Shown here piece by piece: positions 31,103-40,917 of a stretch of DNA of 45,541 nucleotides (its first letter is position 1; each line of letters opens with the position of its first letter). This stretch comes from Oscillospiraceae bacterium. GTDB taxonomy: Bacteria; Bacillota; Clostridia; Oscillospirales; Oscillospiraceae. The notes beneath the pieces were generated by a model, which worked only from the letters and a program-made list of their open reading frames with translations, searched no databases and was not told the origin of the DNA. The stretch is from contig CACXMX010000014.1 in assembly GCA_902768805.1 (NCBI GenBank), positions 1-45,541 of the forward strand. Direction: 5' to 3'. The translations under genes and the position numbers were made by a program.

Positions 31103-32160
31103 GCAGCACATACGGCAGAGATCTGCGCATCACCATTTTCGGCCAGTCCCACGCGCCGGCCATCGGCGTCACGATCGAGGGACTCCGGTCCGGCCTGCGC
31201 GTCGATACGGAGGCGCTGGAGAGCTTCCTGGCCCGCCGGGCCCCGGGCCGTGCGGCCTACGCCACCGCGCGCCGGGAGACCGACAAACCGGAATTCCTCT
31301 GCGGGATCGTCAACGGCGTCACCACCGGCACGCCCGTCACCGCCGTCATACGAAACACCGACGCGCGCAGCGGAGATTACGCGGCCCTTCTGCACAAGCC
31401 CCGCCCCGGTCACGCGGACTACACCGGCTGGGTGAAATACGGCGACGCGGGGGATTTTGCCGGGGGAGGACACTTCTCCGGAAGAATGACGGCCCCGCTG
31501 TGCGTCGCGGGCGGCATCTGTCTGCAGCTCCTTGAGCGGGAGGGGATCCGGGTGTGGTCTCACATCGCCTCCATCGGCTCCGTTAAGGACGAGGGAGAAT
31601 GGCCGTCCGCCGGTGCAGCGGGAAAGGAATTTCCCACGCTGTCCGAGGAGCGGGAGGCGGAGATGCGCAAAGCCATCGCCGAGGCCCGCGCCGCGGGAGA
31701 CAGTCTCGGCGGCGTGATCGAGTGCGCCGTGGTCGGCGTTCCCGCCGGACTGGGAGACCCGATGTTCGACGGCATGGAAAACCGCCTGGCCGCCGTGCTT
31801 TTCGGCATCCCGGCCGTGAAGGGCGTGGAATTCGGAGCGGGCTTCGCGGCCGCTGCCATGAGAGGCAGCGAGAACAACGACGCCTTTGCCGTGGAGAACG
31901 GCCGTGTCGTCACCCGCACCAACCACAGCGGAGGGATCCTGGGCGGCATCACCACGGGCATGCCTCTGGAGTTCGCCGTGGCGGTAAAGCCCACGCCCTC
32001 CATAGCCAAAACGCAGGAGACCGTAGACCTGCGAACAATGGAGCCGGCCGAGATCACCGTGGGCGGCCGGCACGACCCCTGTATCGTACCCCGGGCGGTA
32101 CCCTGTGTGGAGGCGGCGGCCGCGCTGGCGGTATACGACGCCCTGCTGGCGGACCGCTGA
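31099..32160 (+). CDS. aroC: Chorismate synthase
   Basis: 353 residues from 31099 (GAAAGGAGAG upstream; ATGA overlap with aroA). Family signatures: STYGRDLRITIFGQSHAPAIGVTIEG at the start, GHADYTGWVKYGDAGDFAGGGHFSGRMTAP (near 97), RGSENNDAF and NHSGGILGGITTGMPL, and RHDPCIVPRAVPCVEAA near the end. Uses reduced FMN to convert EPSP to chorismate. Full length, no lesion. It ends 20 bp before pheA. Confidence 0.97.
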   Translation: MSSTYGRDLRITIFGQSHAPAIGVTIEGLRSGLRVDTEALESFLARRAPGRAAYATARRETDKPEFLCGIVNGVTTGTPVTAVIRNTDARSGDYAALLHKPRPGHADYTGWVKYGDAGDFAGGGHFSGRMTAPLCVAGGICLQLLEREGIRVWSHIASIGSVKDEGEWPSAGAAGKEFPTLSEEREAEMRKAIAEARAAGDSLGGVIECAVVGVPAGLGDPMFDGMENRLAAVLFGIPAVKGVEFGAGFAAAAMRGSENNDAFAVENGRVVTRTNHSGGILGGITTGMPLEFAVAVKPTPSIAKTQETVDLRTMEPAEITVGGRHDPCIVPRAVPCVEAAAALAVYDALLADR

Positions 32161-32180
32161 ACCGTAAGGAGGACTCATCC

Positions 32181-33074
32181 ATGGATCTGAACGATTACCG
32201 GCTGAAGATCGACGCCATCGACAAAGAGCTGCTGCGCCTGTTTTCCGAGCGGATGGACGTGGCGTCGGAGATCGCGCGCTTCAAGGCAGAGAACGGCCTG
32301 CCCGTGCTGGACTCCGCACGGGAGCGGGAGAAGCTGCTCGCCGTGGCGGACGCCGTCGCCCCGGAGCTGCGGGATTATGCCGTGAACCTGTACATGCTGC
32401 TTTTCGAGCTGAGCCGCTGCCATCAGAACCGCGCCCTGGGCAGACGGTCGGAGCTGCCCGAGAAGATCGCCAAGGCCCTCGAGGAGACGCCCCGGCTCTT
32501 TCCCGACCGGGCCGCGGTCGCCTGCTGCGGCGAGGAGGGCTCGCCCTCTCAGCTGGCCTGCGAGCGCCTCTTCAAACAGCCCAACGAGTTTTTCTTTGAC
32601 AGCTACGAGGCGGTGTTTTCCGCTATCGAGAAGGGTCTGTGCCGCTACGGCGTCCTCCCGCTGGAGAACACCGCTGCGGGCAGCGTCAACGCGGTGTACG
32701 ACCTGATGATGCGCTGCGATTTCAACATCGTCCGTTCCGTGCGCATGATGGACGAGGTCAACGGCGGCTTCACCCGCTATATCTGCATCGCCCGCGAACT
32801 GGAGATCTACCCCGGGGCGGACCGCACCAGCCTGATGATGGTGCTGCCCCACAAACCGGGCTCTCTGTACAAGGTCCTCTCGCGCATTTACGCTTTGGGC
32901 ATGAATCTGATCAAGCTGGAGAGCCGGCCGCTGCCCGAGCGGAATTTTGAGTTCATGTTCTATTTCGATGTGGACAATTCCGTATACTCTCCCTCGTTCC
33001 TGCAGCTGATGGGCGAACTGGAGGACATCTGCGAGGAGTACGACTACCTCGGCAGCTACAGCGAGGTGGTGTGA
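32181..33074 (+). CDS. pheA: Chorismate mutase / prephenate dehydratase lacking the central dehydratase segment
   Basis: 297 residues behind AAGGAGG. Residues 1-85 are an AroQ-type chorismate mutase (LNDYRLKIDAIDKELLRLFSERM). Residues 111-190 start a prephenate dehydratase (GVLPLENTAAGSVNAVYDLM). Residues 197-205 give the TRF-like FTRYICIAR, then an ACT domain (PHKPGSLYKVLSRIYALG, KLESRPLPERNFEFMFYFD). At residues 188-192 the protein jumps from IVRSVRM to DEVNGGFTRY. The normal 75-80 residues between them, including the H-x-x-A-L-x-Q-C motif and the LYGL region, are missing in frame. Mutase activity should survive; dehydratase activity should not. Usual P-protein length is 360-390. Confidence 0.93.
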   Translation: MDLNDYRLKIDAIDKELLRLFSERMDVASEIARFKAENGLPVLDSAREREKLLAVADAVAPELRDYAVNLYMLLFELSRCHQNRALGRRSELPEKIAKALEETPRLFPDRAAVACCGEEGSPSQLACERLFKQPNEFFFDSYEAVFSAIEKGLCRYGVLPLENTAAGSVNAVYDLMMRCDFNIVRSVRMMDEVNGGFTRYICIARELEIYPGADRTSLMMVLPHKPGSLYKVLSRIYALGMNLIKLESRPLPERNFEFMFYFDVDNSVYSPSFLQLMGELEDICEEYDYLGSYSEVV

Positions 33075-34297
33075 TGCTTCGCTGCGGTCTGCTGGGCGAA
33101 AAGCTCGGCCACAGCTACTCTCCGGCCATCCATGCCCTGCTGGGGGATTATGAGTACCGCCTGTACGAGAAGGCGCCCGGCGAGGTGGAGGAGTTCCTGC
33201 GCCGCGGGGATTTCGACGGCCTGAACGTCACGATCCCCTACAAAAAAACCGTTCTGCCCCTGTGCGCAGAGCTCTCCGCCGGAGCGCGCTCCATCGGCAG
33301 CGTGAACACCCTTGTCCGCCGTGCCGACGGTACGCTCTTCGGCGACAATACCGACGCCTTCGGTTTCCGGTACCTGCTTTCCTCCGCCGGGATCGATCCG
33401 AAAGGGGCGAAGGCGCTGGTGCTCGGCAGCGGAGGCGCCTCGGTCATGGCCGTATACGTGCTCAAAACACTCGGCGCCGCGAGCGTCACGGTGATCTCCC
33501 GGACGGGGGAGAACAACTACTCCAATCTCGGCCGCCACGCCGACGCGGACCTGATCGTCAACACCACGCCGGTGGGCATGTATCCGGACAACGGCGCCGC
33601 GGCGGTGGATCTCACGTGTTTTCCGCACTGCCGGGGCGTGGCCGACGTGGTGTACAACCCCGCGCGCACGGCACTTCTCCTGCAGGCGGAGGAGCTGGGC
33701 ATTCCCCGGGGCGGCGGCCTGGGCATGCTGACGGCTCAGGCCGTGCGGGCGAGCGAACTCTTTCAGGGCAGGACGATCGATCCGGCCCTCATCGGCAGCA
33801 TCACGGATAAGCTCCGCCGCGAGAGCGGGAACATCATCCTCATCGGCATGCCGGGCTGCGGCAAGACCACCGTCGCCGAACGCCTGAGCGCGCTCACCGG
33901 CCGGCCGGTGCTGGATGCCGACGCGCGCATCGCCGAAACGGCGGGAAAGACCATCCCGGAGATCTTTGCCGAGAGCGGGGAAGAGGGCTTCCGCGCTCTG
34001 GAGACGAAGGTCCTTGCCGAACTCGGAAAGCGGAGCGGAGCGATCATCGCCACCGGCGGCGGCTGCGTCACCCGTCCGGAGAACTATCCGCTGCTGCACC
34101 AGAACGGCACGCTTTTCTGGCTTCGGCGTGACACGGCGCTCCTGCCCCGCGACGGACGTCCACTGTCTCAAAACGCCGACCTTTCCGAGATGTACGAAAA
34201 AAGAGCGCCGCTCTACGCGCGCTTTGCCGACGCCGTTATCGAAAACGACCGCACGGCGGACGACGCGGCGCGGGACATTCTGGGGGCATATACATGA
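33074..34297 (+). CDS. aroE-aroK: Shikimate dehydrogenase - shikimate kinase fusion
   Basis: 407 residues from the ATG at 33074 (TGATG overlap with pheA); a GTG three bases earlier is the alternative. Residues 1-245 are AroE: LGHSYSPAIH, catalytic Lys57 in NVTIPYKK, Asp94 in GDNTDAFGF, NADP loop VLGSGGASVMAV. Residues 253-407 are AroK: P-loop GMPGCGKTT (258), DADARI (shikimate Asp), GFRALETKVL, ATGGGCV and the RPLSQ lid. Two consecutive shikimate steps, reduction of dehydroshikimate and 3-phosphorylation of shikimate, in one chain. Both active sites look intact. Confidence 0.95.
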   Translation: MLRCGLLGEKLGHSYSPAIHALLGDYEYRLYEKAPGEVEEFLRRGDFDGLNVTIPYKKTVLPLCAELSAGARSIGSVNTLVRRADGTLFGDNTDAFGFRYLLSSAGIDPKGAKALVLGSGGASVMAVYVLKTLGAASVTVISRTGENNYSNLGRHADADLIVNTTPVGMYPDNGAAAVDLTCFPHCRGVADVVYNPARTALLLQAEELGIPRGGGLGMLTAQAVRASELFQGRTIDPALIGSITDKLRRESGNIILIGMPGCGKTTVAERLSALTGRPVLDADARIAETAGKTIPEIFAESGEEGFRALETKVLAELGKRSGAIIATGGGCVTRPENYPLLHQNGTLFWLRRDTALLPRDGRPLSQNADLSEMYEKRAPLYARFADAVIENDRTADDAARDILGAYT

Positions 34298-34722
34298 AGC
34301 TTTTGATCATCAACGGACCCAATCTGAACCTGCTGGGCGTGCGGGAGCCGGATATCTACGGGAAAAAGGATTTCGCCGCTCTCGAGGCTTTTATCCGGGA
34401 GGTCTGCGCCGCGGAGGGGATAGACTGCGAGCTGTTCCAGTCGAATCACGAGGGGGCCATCGTGGACAAGATCCAGTCGGCCCTGGGCCGCTTCGACGGC
34501 ATCGTCATCAATCCCGCGGCCTATACCCACACCAGCGTGGCGATCCTCGACGCGCTCAAGGCCGTGGCGCTGCCGGCCGTGGAGGTGCATCTCTCGGACG
34601 TCAGCGCCCGGGAGGAGTTCCGGCACATCTCCTATGCGGGCTTGGCCTGCGAGAAGACCTTTATGGGCCTGGGCTTCGACGGCTACAAAGAAGCGATCCT
34701 GTATCTGAAGCGCCGCGATTGA
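34294..34722 (+). CDS. aroQ: Type II 3-dehydroquinate dehydratase
   Basis: 142 residues from 34294 (ATGA overlap with the aroE-aroK stop). Motifs: INGPNLNLLGVREPDIYG (catalytic Arg and Tyr), FQSNHEGAIVDKIQ, INPAAYTHTSVAI, VEVHLSDVSAREEFRH. A dodecameric enzyme that dehydrates 3-dehydroquinate to 3-dehydroshikimate, third shikimate step. Last gene of the operon; it completes the chorismate pathway encoded here. Confidence 0.97.
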   Translation: MKLLIINGPNLNLLGVREPDIYGKKDFAALEAFIREVCAAEGIDCELFQSNHEGAIVDKIQSALGRFDGIVINPAAYTHTSVAILDALKAVALPAVEVHLSDVSAREEFRHISYAGLACEKTFMGLGFDGYKEAILYLKRRD

Positions 34723-34828
34723 GACCCGCTTTAATCGCGCGGATCTCTGCGGAGATCCGGTTATCGCCCTTCGGGCGACGCGATTTCAGGGCGGGAACCA
34801 TGTTCCCCCCTGATGCCCCCTTCTTTTT
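34711..34828 (+). other. Highly structured RNA element downstream of aroQ
   Basis: A predicted three-way junction: closing stem AATCGCG (34733-34739) with CGCGATT (34779-34785), enclosing GGATCTC/GAGATCC and a CGCCC-TTC-GGGCG hairpin. A second hairpin TCAGG/CCTGA (34786-34813) and TTCTTTTT (34821-34828) follow. The end of aroQ (CGCGATT, 34714-34720) can compete for AATCGCG. It may be a complex terminator, a dispersed repeat or a small RNA. No coding capacity. Confidence 0.55.
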
Positions 34829-34833
34829 GGAAT

Positions 34834-34864
34834 ATGGTGTTTATGAGGCGGCAAAGCTGCCTCA
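34834..34864. other. Stem-loop in the aroQ / kinase convergent gap
   Basis: GTTTATGAGGC and GCCTCATAAAC form an 11-bp perfect stem around a nine-base loop. No U-run. Meaning unknown. The remaining gap (34865-34927) holds a CGCCGCT/AGCGGCG hairpin and no gene. Confidence 0.55.
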
Positions 34865-34927
34865 TAAACAGATCATGATCCTGTTCGCCGCTCAGCGGCG
34901 AGCTCTGCGAGGCTTTGTCTTATAGTT

Positions 34928-34962
34928 AACAGCGCCGCGGGAAACCGCGGCGCTGTTATTTT
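34928..34962. terminator. Intrinsic terminator with GAAA tetraloop
   Basis: Perfect 13-bp stem (34928-34940, 34945-34957) closed by GAAA and followed by ATTTTTA on the plus strand. It ends plus-strand transcription out of the aro operon; the minus side is less T-rich but may also act on the kinase operon. Confidence 0.85.
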
Positions 34963-35002
34963 TACCTTAATTATTCACTATTCTCTTTTCATCATTCTCT
35001 GT

Positions 35003-37777
35003 TCACTTTATCGTGTCTCTCAGCGCCTCGGCCAGCCCGGCGATGTCGATGGGTTTGGCGATATGCGCCTGCATCCCTGCGTCCATGGCCGCCTGCACGT
35101 CCTCCTGAAAGGCGTTCGCCGTCATGGCCAGGATAGGGATCTTTGAGAGCTCCGGGTCCTCCAGCGCGCGGATCGCCCGCGCGGCGGCGTAGCCGTCCAT
35201 CACCGGCATCTGGATATCCATCAGCACCGCGTCGTAATACCCGGGCTCGGAGGCTGCGACCATGTCGAGGGCGATCTGCCCGTTCTCCGCGGTCTCCACT
35301 TCAAAGCCCATCTGCTGCAGGAGCATCACGGCGATCTCACGGTTGATCATGTTGTCCTCGGCCAGCAGCAGCCGCCTGCCCGTAAAGTCCGCGGCGCTGT
35401 CTTCCTCGTCCGGTACGTCCGCCTTCGGAACGTCCTCCTCCTCGGCCAGCCGGTATTTCATGCGCAGCACGATCTGCGTGCCGCTGCCGGGAGCCGTGAG
35501 CACCTCGATGGTGCCGCCCATCATGTCCACGATGCTCTTCGTGATCGAAAGACCCAGCCCCGTGCCCTCGGTGCCGCTGTCGGTGGAGGTGCGCTCGCGC
35601 TCGAAGGCATTGAACATGCGTTCGGCGAACTCGCGGGACATGCCGATACCGGTGTCCTGTACGCGAATCTCGTAGGAACCGTAGCCGTTCCCGTCGGTGC
35701 CGGTCTCCAGCAGGGACACGCCGACGCTTCCGCCCGCGGGCGTGAACTTGTAGGCGTTGCTCACAAGATTGAGCAGCACGCGGGTCAGGCTGTTTTTGTC
35801 GCACCACACATAGCGGTCCTGCACCTGCGAGGCGTGGACGGAGAAGTCCATGCCTTTGCTCTTCATCTGTTCGGAGAACAGATCCCGCACGTCGTCGAAC
35901 ACGGCGCACAGGTCCATGGGGGAAAGCTCCAGCTCCGCCGCGCCGCTCTCGATGCGGCTCATCTCCAGAATGTCGTTGATCAGCGCGAGCAGGCTCTTTC
36001 CCGACAGGTCGATCTTCTCCAGATAGCCGCGGAGCGTATCGGAGGCGGCCTCCTTCAGCGCCAGATTCGTGTAGCCGATGATCGCGTTCATCGGGGTGCG
36101 GATGTCGTGGGACATGTTGAACAGGAACTGGCTTTTCGCCAGGCTGCCCTCCATCGCGCGGATCTTCTCACGCTCGGCGGCCTCGTGTTTTTTGCGTACC
36201 AGATTCTGCACATACAGCATCACGATGAGCCCCGCGAAAATGATCGCCGAGGCGACGGTACCGCCCCAGATCAGCGTTGTCCTCACTTCCTCAACGCTGT
36301 TTTTGGCCGCCAGCGTCTTGGCTATCCACATCAGGGAGGAGTAGATCACCAGCACGAAGAACACGATCCCGGAGGTGGACATCCCGCTGTACTCGGTGAG
36401 CGTGCTGTGGTTGACGGTACGCCAATAGAACACGAATCCCAGCAGGCACCAGAGCGCCAGCAGCAGGAAGGCCTCGCTGCCCATCGCGTCCAGGGCGGCC
36501 ACACGCGGGATCAGCTGTACGAGCACGAACACAAAGGAGATCACGGTCCCGATCAGGCCGGTCAGGAAGATCCGCCGGTTGCCCTCGGTCCTGGCGATCC
36601 TGCACGCCGCGGCGGAGGTGTAGCCGAAGGCGACGATCGCGCCGAAGGACGTCAGATCCACGAACCAGTTGAGAGAGTTCAGTCCCAGGAACGTGATCAC
36701 GATGGATATGACCATGATGAACAGGATGCTGTAGGTCGTGCGCGAGAACTTCTCGGAGAGGATCCTGTCCTCGGCCATCGTGGAGAGCACCCTTGTGGTG
36801 GCGCGGTAACCGCCGATGATGCCCGTCAGGATGGCTGAGACGGCGGTGACCCCCATCACGGCCAGTCCCGGCGTGCCCATGATGGCGCGGGCTGCGTGGA
36901 ACGTCGGCACGGAGTCGACGCCGCGGAGTCCTTTCAGCGCGGGGATGTACTCCTGCCAGGAGGCAAACCCGTCCGGCACGGAGGCCACGCTCACCAGCGC
37001 CATGGCCGCGTAGGCGAGAGCCGCCGCCACGATGGAACTCGCGATCAGGCCCCGCGACCTGCCGACAGGGAAGCGGAAATGCGCCGTGTCGAAACAGGTC
37101 ACCTCAAAGCCCACGAAGGCCCACGGCGCGAGGATGACGATGCTGAACACGGCGTAGCCCCGGCTCACCCCGGCGGTACCGAAGGAGGTCAGCGCCCCGT
37201 TGGCTATGGCGCGCGGAAGACAGAAGGCCGCCGTGATCATGATGCCCGCGAACATTATAACGGACAGAGCCGTATGCAGCCTCTGCAGCATAGGCTTGGC
37301 CGTGATGAACAGCAGGCCCACGCCGGCGAGCATCAGCACGGAGACCATCGTCTCGCCGAAATAGATGGTGTTTCCGGCGATCGTATAGCTGAGCCCCTGC
37401 CGCAGCGCGTCGCGGAACAAGGTCCGCACCACATAGAACAGGGCCGTCGCGTTCAGGAACACGATGGTGAGATAGGACAGGCACAAAAACCACGAGCTCA
37501 GGAACGCGTGGTCGCGCCCCAAGGCGTCCTTCGTGTAGGTATACACGCCGCCCGTGATCGGGGTCCGCGCCATCAGGTAGGAGAAGTTGGCGCCGATGAT
37601 CAGCATGATGACCATGCCGATCCCCATGGCGATCACCGTCCCGGCCGGCCCGGCCACCGGAAGAAAGGTGTTTCCGGGCATGGCGAACACGCCCCAGCCG
37701 ACCATGCAGCCGAAGGCCATCGCCCACACGTCCAGGGGCGACAGGTACCGGTCCAGAACCCTTTTTTCTTCCGTCAT
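35003..37777 (-). CDS. APC-family permease fused to hybrid histidine kinase
   Basis: 924 residues. Residues about 10-490 form an amino-acid/polyamine permease of the APC superfamily (AFGCMVGWGVFAMPGNTFLP, TPITGGVYTYTKDALGRDHAF, many membrane segments), and a further membrane segment lies at 500-523. After a linker, HisKA has the phospho-acceptor His557 ([14 protein letters not shown]). HATPase motifs are NLVSNAYKFTP, DTGIGM and GTGLGLSI, and a receiver domain (803-924) has Asp854. The layout recalls CbrA, where a transporter-like domain senses while the kinase signals, but with a different transporter family. Ligand probably an amino acid or amine. Third of three tandem kinases, 3 bp after the preceding gene. 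Confidence 0.92.
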   Translation of the reverse strand: MTEEKRVLDRYLSPLDVWAMAFGCMVGWGVFAMPGNTFLPVAGPAGTVIAMGIGMVIMLIIGANFSYLMARTPITGGVYTYTKDALGRDHAFLSSWFLCLSYLTIVFLNATALFYVVRTLFRDALRQGLSYTIAGNTIYFGETMVSVLMLAGVGLLFITAKPMLQRLHTALSVIMFAGIMITAAFCLPRAIANGALTSFGTAGVSRGYAVFSIVILAPWAFVGFEVTCFDTAHFRFPVGRSRGLIASSIVAAALAYAAMALVSVASVPDGFASWQEYIPALKGLRGVDSVPTFHAARAIMGTPGLAVMGVTAVSAILTGIIGGYRATTRVLSTMAEDRILSEKFSRTTYSILFIMVISIVITFLGLNSLNWFVDLTSFGAIVAFGYTSAAACRIARTEGNRRIFLTGLIGTVISFVFVLVQLIPRVAALDAMGSEAFLLLALWCLLGFVFYWRTVNHSTLTEYSGMSTSGIVFFVLVIYSSLMWIAKTLAAKNSVEEVRTTLIWGGTVASAIIFAGLIVMLYVQNLVRKKHEAAEREKIRAMEGSLAKSQFLFNMSHDIRTPMNAIIGYTNLALKEAASDTLRGYLEKIDLSGKSLLALINDILEMSRIESGAAELELSPMDLCAVFDDVRDLFSEQMKSKGMDFSVHASQVQDRYVWCDKNSLTRVLLNLVSNAYKFTPAGGSVGVSLLETGTDGNGYGSYEIRVQDTGIGMSREFAERMFNAFERERTSTDSGTEGTGLGLSITKSIVDMMGGTIEVLTAPGSGTQIVLRMKYRLAEEEDVPKADVPDEEDSAADFTGRRLLLAEDNMINREIAVMLLQQMGFEVETAENGQIALDMVAASEPGYYDAVLMDIQMPVMDGYAAARAIRALEDPELSKIPILAMTANAFQEDVQAAMDAGMQAHIAKPIDIAGLAEALRDTIK

Positions 37778-37780
37778 CCG

Positions 37781-40894
<3,114 letters not shown>

Positions 40895-40917
40895 TGGATC
40901 CGCCTCCCGATTCAGCT

